Of a stretch of 6,029 nt of DNA, positions 1 through 6,029 are shown piece by piece. A program made the translations under genes and the position numbers. The notes beneath the pieces were generated by a model, which was not told where the DNA came from, made no database searches, and saw only the letters and a program-made list of their open reading frames with translations. This stretch comes from CAWUIH01 sp963922495. GTDB lineage: Bacteria; Pseudomonadota; Gammaproteobacteria; Coxiellales; Coxiellaceae. The DNA lies in NCBI GenBank assembly GCA_963922495.1, contig CAWUIH010000084.1, forward strand, positions 1 to 6,029, in the 5' to 3' direction. How positions within the stretch are numbered: position 1 is the first letter of the stretch; each line of letters begins with the position of its first letter.

Positions 1-2
1 TT

Positions 3-677
3 TTACCCACGAAAACAATCAGTCTAGTAGCGGGTATCATGCAAGCATTCGATGCTTTTTTTAGAGCATATCACTTAGGATGGTTGTTGCCATTGATTGC
101 AGTCATGTTAGTGATCGGTGGTATGGGGGGTGTCAATAATTGGATGATCGCACCAACTCGCGGTTTAATGTTTGCATTGCGTGATAGTCGCGTGGTGCCG
201 CAATTGACAAAAGAAAATCATCAAGGTGCACCGCAGATGTTGCTGGTTCTTCAAGCAATTATTGTCACTATCATTGCCATGATTTTTCTGTTGTTGCCTA
301 GTGTTAATGCGTCTTACTGGTTGCTAACTGCGTTGGCGTCTCAATTATATATGATCATGTATTTGTTGATGTTTGCCGCTGCAATTCGGTTGCGTTACAA
401 CAACATGTCTCGCGCGAAAGGGTTTATGATTCCGGGTGGGTGTACTGGCATCTGGCTAGTTGCCGGCATAGGCTTTTTGGGTTCCTTGGCAACTTTCATT
501 ATTGGTTTTATTCCTCCAGAAAATATTGCAGTTGGGCACTTAATGCGCTATGAAGTTTTGTTGATTGGTGGTTTAGTGGTGATGTCGCTTCCTCCAATGT
601 TGTTATATCTGTTTGCGATGCGACGTGACAGTTTGGATCAGCCGCAGTCACTCGACACCCATAGCAAAAACGGATAA
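3..677 (+). CDS. Amino-acid permease, APC superfamily (GadC-like antiporter), C-terminal part
   Basis: This is the last 224 residues of an inner-membrane amino-acid transporter; the frame is open to the left edge, so the ATG at 39 is an internal Met and the true start lies outside the window. Five hydrophobic membrane segments are visible. They begin near WLLPLIAV (about nt 81), MLLVLQAI (about 237), YWLLTALA (about 315), GIWLVAGI (about 447) and YEVLLIGG (about 549), which fits TM8-TM12 of a 12-TM LeuT-fold carrier. The stretch ISLVAGIMQAFDAFF, followed later by NNWMIAPTRGL, resembles what I recall of glutamate:GABA antiporter (GadC/YjeM-type) relatives. A short basic, hydrophilic tail (MRRDSLDQPQ onward) ends at TAA 675-677. 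The substrate cannot be told from this half. guaB starts 31 nt downstream; the two functions are unrelated, so any co-transcription is probably incidental. Confidence 0.85.
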   Translation, partial: LPTKTISLVAGIMQAFDAFFRAYHLGWLLPLIAVMLVIGGMGGVNNWMIAPTRGLMFALRDSRVVPQLTKENHQGAPQMLLVLQAIIVTIIAMIFLLLPSVNASYWLLTALASQLYMIMYLLMFAAAIRLRYNNMSRAKGFMIPGGCTGIWLVAGIGFLGSLATFIIGFIPPENIAVGHLMRYEVLLIGGLVVMSLPPMLLYLFAMRRDSLDQPQSLDTHSKNG

Positions 678-680
678 TAT
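652..680 (+). promoter_or_regulatory. Candidate sigma70-type promoter for guaBA
   Basis: TCGACA at 652-657 (5 of 6 match to TTGACA) is followed after 17 nt by TAATAT at 675-680 (4 of 6 match to TATAAT). An overlapping GATAAT at 673-678 is a better -10 by sequence but sits only 15 nt from the -35. Transcription would begin around 687, leaving a leader of roughly 20 nt before guaB. The site lies in the end of the permease gene, so it could be chance. No PurR-like operator was seen next to it. Confidence 0.35.
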
Positions 681-690
681 GCGGTGTTTG

Positions 691-699
691 AAAGAGGTG
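691..699 (+). promoter_or_regulatory. guaB ribosome binding site (decides the start)
   Basis: AAAGAGGTG lies 9 nt before the ATG at 709 and is the only good Shine-Dalgarno match in the region. The open frame extends upstream to a TTG at 613 and also has an ATG at 679. Both would add residues unlike any IMP dehydrogenase and the former would overlap the permease gene, so 709 is chosen. Confidence 0.7.
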
Positions 700-708
700 T
701 CAGCTCAT

Positions 709-2178
709 ATGGCTATTCAAGACGAAGCATTGACATTTGACGATGTCTTGTTGTTGCCCGGATATTCTGAAGTCTTACCCAGAGACGTTTCCCTAACCAC
801 GTGCCTAACTAAAACCATCTCGCTAAATATTCCTATTTTATCAGCAGCAATGGACACTGTGACTGAAGCACGGCTGGCTATTGCATTGGCCGAGGCTGGT
901 GGAATAGGGGTTATTCACAAGAATATGAGCCCAGAAGCTCAGGCGTTACAAATTCGCAAGGTGAAAAAATTCGAAAGTGGGGTTGTGAGAGATCCCATCA
1001 CTGTTTCACCAAAAACGACGATTGGCGAATTAAAGCAAATTATCCATGAATATCGGATTTCTGGATTGCCAATCGTTGATGGTAAGCAAGTGCTCGGTAT
1101 TATTACTAACCGTGACTTTCGCTTTGAGAAAGATATGAATAAGCATGTCGCACAATTAATGACTCCTAAAGAACAATTAATTACCGCACCTGAAGGAGTA
1201 ACTCGTGAGCAAGTGATTGAACTATTTCGAGAGCATCCAATTGAGAAACTAATTGTCGTGAACGATGCATTTGAACTATGCGGACTTATTACTGTAAAAG
1301 ACTTATTACGCACTGAAAAAAATCCATTGGCTTGCAAAAATAATTCTGGTCAATTGCGGGTTGGTGCTGCAGTTGGCACTGGCGTGGAAACTGAAGAACG
1401 TCTAAGTTTACTAGTTAGAGAAGGTGTGGATGCAATTGTAGTCGATACGGCTCATGGCCATACTCAGGGTGTCATTAATCGAGTGCGCTGGATCAAAAAA
1501 CATTACCCAGAAGTACAAGTCATTGCAGGCAACATTGCCACGGGTGATGCAGCAAAAGATTTAGCAAAAGCCGGAGCTGACGCCGTAAAAGTCGGTATGG
1601 GACCGGGTTCAATTTGTACCACTCGTATTGTGGCTGGAATCGGTGTGCCACAAATCACTGCAATCCAAAATGTTTATGATGCTTTGAAAAAGACTGAGGT
1701 TGGTATTATCGCAGATGGTGGTATTCGTTTCTCAGGTGACATTTGCAAAGCGATTGCTGCAGGTGCCCATTGCGTTATGGTTGGTGGGTTATTGGCTGGA
1801 ACCGAAGAGTCACCCGGTGAGGTGGTGCTTTATCAAGGACGATCTTATAAATCTTATCGTGGTATGGGTTCTGCAGGTGCGATGTTTGGTTCATTTGGCT
1901 CTTCGGATCGTTACTTTCAAGAGGCTCACCAGAATAAACAAAAATTTGTGCCTGAAGGTATCGAAGGCCGAGTACCCTATAAGGGCCATCTAAAAGATGT
2001 TGTTCATCAGTTGGTCGGTGGATTGCGTTCTAGCATGGGATATACTGGTTGCCAAACCATTGGTGATATGCGCACACGTACTAAATTTGTGCGTATCACC
2101 AGTGCTGGCGTGCGCGAAAGCCATGTGCACGACGTTATTATTACTAAAGAATCTCCAAATTATCGGATAGACTCGTGA
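709..2178 (+). CDS. guaB: Inosine-5'-monophosphate dehydrogenase (GuaB)
   Basis: This cytoplasmic enzyme oxidises IMP to XMP with NAD+, the first committed and usually rate-limiting step to guanine nucleotides. From the ATG at 709 it has 489 residues, against 488 in E. coli. It opens with EALTFDDVLLLPGYS, then the first part of the catalytic (beta/alpha)8 barrel, a tandem CBS regulatory domain inserted at about residues 93-205, and the rest of the barrel. The active-site loop GPGSICTT (298-305) holds the catalytic Cys303. The phosphate-binding ADGGIR is at 335-340, and the mobile flap carries the Arg401-Tyr402 pair that activates water. The end, ESHVHDVIITKESPNYR, is typical of the family. 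Position 360, usually Ser in a VGS motif, is Gly here (VGGLLAG). The start is supported by a good Shine-Dalgarno sequence. The gene overlaps guaA by 4 nt, giving a standard guaBA operon. CBS domains suggest allosteric control by purine nucleotides, as known for bacterial IMP dehydrogenases. Confidence 0.98.
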   Translation: MAIQDEALTFDDVLLLPGYSEVLPRDVSLTTCLTKTISLNIPILSAAMDTVTEARLAIALAEAGGIGVIHKNMSPEAQALQIRKVKKFESGVVRDPITVSPKTTIGELKQIIHEYRISGLPIVDGKQVLGIITNRDFRFEKDMNKHVAQLMTPKEQLITAPEGVTREQVIELFREHPIEKLIVVNDAFELCGLITVKDLLRTEKNPLACKNNSGQLRVGAAVGTGVETEERLSLLVREGVDAIVVDTAHGHTQGVINRVRWIKKHYPEVQVIAGNIATGDAAKDLAKAGADAVKVGMGPGSICTTRIVAGIGVPQITAIQNVYDALKKTEVGIIADGGIRFSGDICKAIAAGAHCVMVGGLLAGTEESPGEVVLYQGRSYKSYRGMGSAGAMFGSFGSSDRYFQEAHQNKQKFVPEGIEGRVPYKGHLKDVVHQLVGGLRSSMGYTGCQTIGDMRTRTKFVRITSAGVRESHVHDVIITKESPNYRIDS

Positions 2179-3728
2179 GCCTCGATATTCATCAACATCG
2201 TATTTTAATTTTAGATTTTGGTTCTCAATTTACACAATTGATTGCACGCCGTGTGCGTGATATTGGTGTCTATTGTGAAATTATGTCATGTGATGTCGAA
2301 GAACAACTCATTATTGCTTTTAATCCAGATGGTATTATTTTATCCGGTGGGCCAGAATCAGTTACGGCGTCAGAGACGCTGACAGCCCCGAATATCGTAT
2401 TTACCATCGGTTGCCCTGTATTAGGAATTTGTTATGGGATGCAAACCATGGCTGCACAACTTGGTGGTAGAGTAGGTCACACGGGTAAAGCGGAGTTTGG
2501 ACATGCAGACTTGCGAGTTACTGAGTCAAGTGTCTTATTTCCAAACTTAGAAAATAAACTTGTCGCGGTTTGGATGAATCACGGAGATGTCGTAACGCAA
2601 TTGCCGCCTGGTTTTGTGACGATCGCGACGACTACAAACTCGCCCTACGCCGCTATGGCAGATTTTAAGCGTAATTTTTTTGGCTTACAATTTCATCCGG
2701 AAGTGACTCATACTAAATATGGTTATGAAATGCTGACACATTTTGTAATTGATATTTGCCAATGTGATGCTGCGTGGACATCTTTTAATATCATCGAAGA
2801 AAATATTGAGCAAATTCGCAAAACGGTTGGTGATGAGCGTGTCATCGTTGGATTATCAGGAGGTGTCGATTCTGCAGTGACAGCGGCTATTGTTCATAAG
2901 GCCATTGGTGACCAGTTAACCTGTGTTTTAGTAGATACTGGATTATTGCGTCATCAAGAAGCAGATCAAGTGATTGCCGTGTTTACAAAAAATTTGGGTG
3001 CAGAAGTAGTTTGTGTCGATGCCAAACAGCGTTTTTTAGAGGCGTTGCAAGGTGTGAGTGATCCTGAACAAAAACGAAAAATTGTCGGCGAACAATTTAT
3101 TCGTGTGTTTGAAGAAGAAGCACGAAAAATTAATGCGCGTTTTTTAGGACAAGGAACTATTTACCCGGATGTGATTGAGTCTGCGAAGACCAAAGGAGGA
3201 AAAACCGATGTCATAAAATCTCATCATAACGTCGGTGGTTTGCCTGAGGATATGAACTTACAATTGATTGAACCGTTACGCGAATTATTCAAAGATGAAG
3301 TACGAGCAATCGGGATGGAATTAGGGCTGCCTAAAGAGATGGTGTATCGTCATCCATTTCCCGGTCCAGGATTAGCAATTCGTATTTTAGGTGAGGTCAA
3401 AGCAGAATACATTGCAATATTACAGCAAGCTGATGCTATTTTCATTGAAGAATTACGTAAAGCTGATTTGTACGATCAAGTTTCGCAAGCATTTGCGGTA
3501 TTTATGCCGGTAAAATCTGTTGGAGTTAAGGGTGATGCGCGTCATTATGGTTATATCATTACGCTACGTGCTGTTAAAACTGTAGATTTTATGACTGCAA
3601 ATTGGGCTGATTTACCCCATCAATTTCTCTCTACAGTAAGCCATCGCATCGTTAACGAAATTCAAGCGATTTCGCGTGTAGTATACGATATTTCCAATAA
3701 GCCTCCTGCGACTATTGAGTGGGAATAG
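2175..3728 (+). CDS. guaA: GMP synthase, glutamine-hydrolysing (GuaA)
   Basis: GuaA uses ATP and glutamine to aminate XMP to GMP in the cytoplasm, directly following GuaB. The protein has 517 residues (E. coli 525). The N-terminal class I glutamine amidotransferase domain (about 8-195) shows ILDFGSQ, SGGPES and the nucleophile Cys86 in GICYGMQ, with His174 and Glu176 in FHPEVTH completing the triad. The ATP pyrophosphatase domain has its PP-loop SGGVDS at 228-233. The C-terminal dimerisation and XMP-binding part includes HPFPGPGL (393-400) and ends with KPPATIEWE, the usual family ending. It starts at GTG 2175, whose GTGA contains the guaB stop TGA. The only Shine-Dalgarno-like bases (GGA, 2165-2167) are weak, so translation is probably coupled to guaB. 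All catalytic residues that I can check are present, and no frameshift is seen. Confidence 0.98.
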   Translation: MSLDIHQHRILILDFGSQFTQLIARRVRDIGVYCEIMSCDVEEQLIIAFNPDGIILSGGPESVTASETLTAPNIVFTIGCPVLGICYGMQTMAAQLGGRVGHTGKAEFGHADLRVTESSVLFPNLENKLVAVWMNHGDVVTQLPPGFVTIATTTNSPYAAMADFKRNFFGLQFHPEVTHTKYGYEMLTHFVIDICQCDAAWTSFNIIEENIEQIRKTVGDERVIVGLSGGVDSAVTAAIVHKAIGDQLTCVLVDTGLLRHQEADQVIAVFTKNLGAEVVCVDAKQRFLEALQGVSDPEQKRKIVGEQFIRVFEEEARKINARFLGQGTIYPDVIESAKTKGGKTDVIKSHHNVGGLPEDMNLQLIEPLRELFKDEVRAIGMELGLPKEMVYRHPFPGPGLAIRILGEVKAEYIAILQQADAIFIEELRKADLYDQVSQAFAVFMPVKSVGVKGDARHYGYIITLRAVKTVDFMTANWADLPHQFLSTVSHRIVNEIQAISRVVYDISNKPPATIEWE

Positions 3729-3755
3729 TTTGTATCTGTTGCACAATTCATTATC

Positions 3756-3770
3756 TTAACTTTTAGTTAA
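3756..3770 (+). repeat. Small perfect palindrome after guaA (weak terminator or operator)
   Basis: TTAACT, a TTT loop, then AGTTAA form a perfect 6-bp inverted repeat that starts 27 nt after the guaA stop. As an RNA hairpin it has only one G-C pair and is followed by AAAATAGTCTTTT rather than a clean U-run. It would therefore be a poor intrinsic terminator; it could also be a protein-binding site or chance in AT-rich DNA. Confidence 0.3.
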
Positions 3771-3783
3771 AAATAGTCTTTTG

Positions 3784-3813
3784 CTGATTAAATGAAAGCG
3801 ATCGTTCTATAAT
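3784..3813 (+). promoter_or_regulatory. Promoter of the orphan gene, perfect -10 box
   Basis: TATAAT at 3808-3813 is a perfect sigma70 -10 hexamer. The -35 is weak: CTGATT at 3784-3789 with an 18-nt spacer matches TTGACA at three positions, while TTGCTG at 3781 is too far away (21 nt). Transcription would start near 3820, giving a leader of about 25 nt that contains the ribosome binding site. The strong -10 with a poor -35 could mean that an activator is needed. Confidence 0.55.
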
Positions 3814-3831
3814 GTTCGCATTTGAATTAGC

Positions 3832-3837
3832 AAGGTG
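3832..3837 (+). promoter_or_regulatory. Ribosome binding site of the orphan gene
   Basis: AAGGTG ends 8 nt before ATG 3846 and supports that start. This matters because the next in-frame ATG is at residue 178. The only sensible alternative, GTG 3966 (residue 41), would give a conventional short signal-anchor N-terminus but has no Shine-Dalgarno sequence before it. Confidence 0.65.
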
Positions 3838-3845
3838 TAACGCTC

Positions 3846-5414
3846 ATGAGAATTATCTTTTCAAAATATGGCGCAGTTCCTAGAAAATTATTTCGTACCC
3901 ACACCCCGAGATTTCCATTAAGTAGAATAACAAGATATTTTTTATCAAGTATACCCAAAAAACCAGTGTTCTCACGGTCACTATTTATTTTTGGTGTTAC
4001 TGGCTTCACCACCTTCATTAGTTACAATAACTTTTTATCACATCGATTAGCGTACAGTGAAAGCGAACCTTATCCATTTAACCGCGTTGCTTACCATAAA
4101 AATCTTCATAAATGGTTATCGGATTTTTACCCTGATTTAAAACAATTAATAGTAAATACTTTGGGTGAGAGTTCAACGCTATTTGAAGATATTGAGCGAC
4201 AGTTGGAGTGGTGCCAAAAAAATAAAAAATTCACTCCACAGGCAGCAAGTTTATTCAATCCAGATGATCCCGAAGACCGATGGCCACAACATTTAAATCG
4301 TGAAGTATTTCGTGCTTTGGTACGTGTCTCATGGGCGTTACGACTTTATCAATGTGAAACAACAGATATCAACAGCTTAATGCAGGCTCATAATTTGTTC
4401 ATCGCTAATCAACCCAAAGGAAATAAACTCCCTCTCAATGATTTTATAATCATGATTGATCAGATTAAGAGTCTTAATTTGAAACAGCTCGAGGCAGTAT
4501 TGCGCGCCACTGTTGTTGCTTCGGTGCCGCTTTCTGCAGATGCACGATATCACGCGGATAAACATAATATCAATTATCCAATAGACAGTATCAAATTTAG
4601 CCATGCCACTGTAAGCGACGGAAATTTAACTCGAGTATATCCCATAGCCAGTCGAGATGTATCAATCAACGGAATGATTGAAAGCTGTTTCCCACTGGCG
4701 CATTGGCGACATGGTGTCCTGATGGAAAATTATTCCTCTCTTGCGAACTTGCAAAGGTTTGCAGAGACCGCCAGCTCTGAACAATTAAATGAATTTATTG
4801 TGTACTGGATGATTAATAGTATTGGTATGAATGGTCATAAAGATATGCGTGGCGCACAATACTGTACTCGCACGTTTATCTGGCGTGTGCGTGAATTGAA
4901 TAACATATTGGTGAAAATTCATGGAAATCCCAGTAAATATGATTTACAAACCGAATATGTCACCAGTTGTTTGAATGCGTTTCATGTGCCAATTTCAAAA
5001 AATTCGGAGCTTAATATGTTTTCTATGGCCTTACTCAGTGCAGTGGATGGATTTGACAAGGCAACCATTCAACAATTATCTACATCTATTAATGAAACCC
5101 CCAAAAAATATACGCAATTGGCAGCACTGACTACCACTAATTTCGCTTCTAAAGAAGTGACTTATGTACCTGGCGTGATGACAAATGCAAAAAAAATATT
5201 GGCTTGGTCTGAGTGTCTTGAGTTTTATGGCTGGATGCAAAAAGTGATTGCATCTTCTGACAAAAACTATTTATCGTTTTTCCGAATTGGTGTTGCGGAG
5301 ATTCAGCAAGTCAAAAACTGCGGTTTCAGTTTAGGTAATGTAACTGTTACCGATGATGGTACGGTCACTATTTGTGATCCTCCAAGCCCTGGCAATTCAC
5401 CTAGCGTACGGTGA
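3846..5414 (+). CDS. Uncharacterised 522-residue protein with basic N-terminus and one hydrophobic segment
   Basis: I do not recognise this protein. Residues 1-71 contain no Asp or Glu but 8 Arg and 4 Lys, and include a hydrophobic segment at about 45-60 (SLFIFGVTGFTTFISY). This could be a membrane anchor with a long positive cytoplasmic arm, or an imitation of a mitochondrial presequence. Residues 85-480 look mostly alpha-helical and soluble. A His-rich central part holds HADKH (236-240), AHWRH (285-289) and MNGHKD (328-333), which might be metal or catalytic residues, but no known motif is matched. The C-terminus turns beta-like (NVTVTDDGTVTIC) and ends in a Pro/Ser-rich tail. The start is backed by AAGGTG 8 nt upstream and a perfect -10 box. 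The gene is separated from guaA by 117 nt and from rnhB by 50 nt, so it looks independently expressed. Its length, codon structure and signals argue for a real, intact gene. A secreted effector is possible; a clear Glu-rich C-terminal Dot/Icm-type signal is not seen. Confidence 0.8.
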   Translation: MRIIFSKYGAVPRKLFRTHTPRFPLSRITRYFLSSIPKKPVFSRSLFIFGVTGFTTFISYNNFLSHRLAYSESEPYPFNRVAYHKNLHKWLSDFYPDLKQLIVNTLGESSTLFEDIERQLEWCQKNKKFTPQAASLFNPDDPEDRWPQHLNREVFRALVRVSWALRLYQCETTDINSLMQAHNLFIANQPKGNKLPLNDFIIMIDQIKSLNLKQLEAVLRATVVASVPLSADARYHADKHNINYPIDSIKFSHATVSDGNLTRVYPIASRDVSINGMIESCFPLAHWRHGVLMENYSSLANLQRFAETASSEQLNEFIVYWMINSIGMNGHKDMRGAQYCTRTFIWRVRELNNILVKIHGNPSKYDLQTEYVTSCLNAFHVPISKNSELNMFSMALLSAVDGFDKATIQQLSTSINETPKKYTQLAALTTTNFASKEVTYVPGVMTNAKKILAWSECLEFYGWMQKVIASSDKNYLSFFRIGVAEIQQVKNCGFSLGNVTVTDDGTVTICDPPSPGNSPSVR

Positions 5415-5436
5415 CATAGCAAAGTAAATTATGCGA

Positions 5437-5461
5437 CAATCCCCCACCTGATTGGGGATTG
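5437..5461 (+). promoter_or_regulatory. Hairpin that sequesters the rnhB Shine-Dalgarno sequence
   Basis: CAATCCCC (5437-5444) pairs perfectly with GGGGATTG (5454-5461) around a 9-nt loop, giving an 8-bp stem with five G-C pairs. No U-run follows, so it is unlikely to be a simple intrinsic terminator for the upstream gene. The 3' arm contains GGGGA (5454-5458), the only Shine-Dalgarno-like sequence before the rnhB GTG at 5465. The folded RNA would therefore hide the ribosome binding site and keep RNase HII translation low or conditional. Confidence 0.55.
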
Positions 5462-5464
5462 ACA

Positions 5465-6029
5465 GTGCCAATAAAAGATTTCAGTTTTTATGTTGCAGGT
5501 ATTGATGAGGCCGGTAGGGGCCCTCTGGCGGGCCCAGTGGTGGCTGCGGCTGTTATTTTTGATTGTGATCAACCGATTAACGGTCTTAGAGATTCTAAAA
5601 AATTAACTGCAAAACGTCGCGAGCAATTGTACGATGAAATTTGTCAAAAGGCGTTGTCCTACTGTATTGCAGAAGCGAGTGTGGCAGAAATTGATGAAAT
5701 TAATATCTTACAGGCCACCATGTTAGCGATGCAGCGTGCTTGTGTTGGTTTATCACAAGTACCGCATAAGGCCTTGATTGATGGTAATCGCTGTCCCAAC
5801 TTAGACTGTGATAGCGAGGCGATTGTGGGTGGTGATAATTCAGAACCTGTGATTGCTGCAGCTTCGATACTCGCAAAAGTGTTTCGAGATCGTAAGATGT
5901 TAGAATATGAAGAAAAATATCCTGGTTATGGTTTCGCACAACATAAAGGATATGGTACCCGACAGCATTTATTGGCTTTGGAAGCGCTTGGTCCCAGTCC
6001 CATTCATCGCTACAGTTTTGCGCCTGTTC
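5465..6029 (+). CDS. rnhB: Ribonuclease HII (RnhB), 3' end outside the window
   Basis: RNase HII cuts the RNA strand of RNA-DNA hybrids and nicks 5' of single ribonucleotides in DNA, starting ribonucleotide excision repair in the cytoplasm. The 188 visible residues cover nearly the whole enzyme (E. coli has 198). The metal-binding acidic set is present: Asp14-Glu15 in GIDEAGRGP, Asp106 in LIDGNRCP and Asp124 in GGDN. Other family blocks are LRDSKKL (41-47), INILQATMLAMQRA (79-92), AAASILAKVFRD (131-142) and YGFAQHKGYGT (155-165). No ATG lies near the front. GTG 5465 is chosen because it gives a normal short leader before GIDEAG and has GGGGA 6 nt upstream; TTG 5459 is a weaker alternative, and the frame is closed by TAG at 5417. 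The ribosome binding site sits in a hairpin. There is no separate promoter that I can support, so read-through from the orphan gene is possible. Confidence 0.96.
   Translation, partial: MPIKDFSFYVAGIDEAGRGPLAGPVVAAAVIFDCDQPINGLRDSKKLTAKRREQLYDEICQKALSYCIAEASVAEIDEINILQATMLAMQRACVGLSQVPHKALIDGNRCPNLDCDSEAIVGGDNSEPVIAAASILAKVFRDRKMLEYEEKYPGYGFAQHKGYGTRQHLLALEALGPSPIHRYSFAPV

Noticed and set aside
613..708. Longer guaB with 32 extra N-terminal residues starting at TTG 613
   Set aside because: The extension is the permease 3' end read in another frame, resembles no IMP dehydrogenase N-terminus, and the good ribosome binding site precedes ATG 709.
939..1337. 132-residue open frame on the minus strand
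   Set aside because: It lies wholly opposite the CBS region of guaB, has low-complexity Ser/Ile/Cys composition and no gene-like signals; it is a shadow of guaB.
1700..1993. 97-residue open frame on the plus strand inside guaB
   Set aside because: It overlaps the conserved GuaB catalytic core in another frame and gives no recognisable protein.
3797..3807. CGATCG palindrome just upstream of the -10 box as an operator
   Set aside because: Only six bases are symmetric and the flanks do not extend the symmetry, so chance is the simpler explanation.
3827..4018. 63-residue minus-strand frame over the start of the orphan gene
   Set aside because: Its evidence is weaker than that of the plus-strand gene, which has a promoter and ribosome binding site; no start signal was seen for it.
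4377..4604. 75-residue minus-strand frame within the orphan gene
   Set aside because: It is fully antisense to an intact longer gene and has no supporting signal.
5385..5411. C-terminal Dot/Icm-type secretion signal in the orphan protein
   Set aside because: The last residues (DPPSPGNSPSVR) are Pro/Ser-rich with no Glu block, so the sequence gives no positive support for this signal.
5437..5461. Hairpin as a Rho-independent terminator of the orphan gene
   Set aside because: The stem is good but no U-run follows, and its 3' arm is the rnhB ribosome binding site.
5700..5939. 79-residue minus-strand frame opposite rnhB
   Set aside because: It is antisense to conserved RNase HII blocks, so it is a shadow.

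Overview
The window is an AT-rich, gene-dense stretch of bacterial chromosome in which every gene lies on the + strand. The GuaB, GuaA and RNase HII proteins align well, from memory, with the gammaproteobacterial forms. The GadC-like permease and a large orphan protein with an animal-mitochondrion-like N-terminus are reminiscent of the Legionella/Coxiella side of that class. That placement is an inference and would need a database search to confirm.

Layout, left to right: (1) the C-terminal half of a 12-TM amino-acid permease of the APC superfamily, cut off by the left edge; (2) guaB (IMP dehydrogenase) and (3) guaA (GMP synthase), which overlap by 4 nt and form the classic guanine-nucleotide operon; (4) a 117-nt gap with a small palindrome and a strong-looking -10 box; (5) a 522-residue protein that I do not recognise, with a 71-residue acid-free, Arg/Lys-rich N-terminus and one hydrophobic segment; (6) a 50-nt gap with an 8-bp hairpin that buries the Shine-Dalgarno sequence of (7) rnhB (ribonuclease HII), cut off by the right edge. 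There is no gene-free stretch longer than 300 bases, and I found no tRNA, rRNA, CRISPR, insertion sequence or attachment site.

Functionally, guaB and guaA together convert IMP to XMP and then to GMP, and look co-transcribed and probably translationally coupled. The permease and rnhB are unrelated housekeeping or transport genes. The orphan gene has its own promoter and a good ribosome binding site, so it appears to be an independent unit placed between guaA and rnhB. It is the main candidate for something undescribed, possibly a host-directed protein if this organism lives inside cells, but no function can be assigned from the sequence alone.
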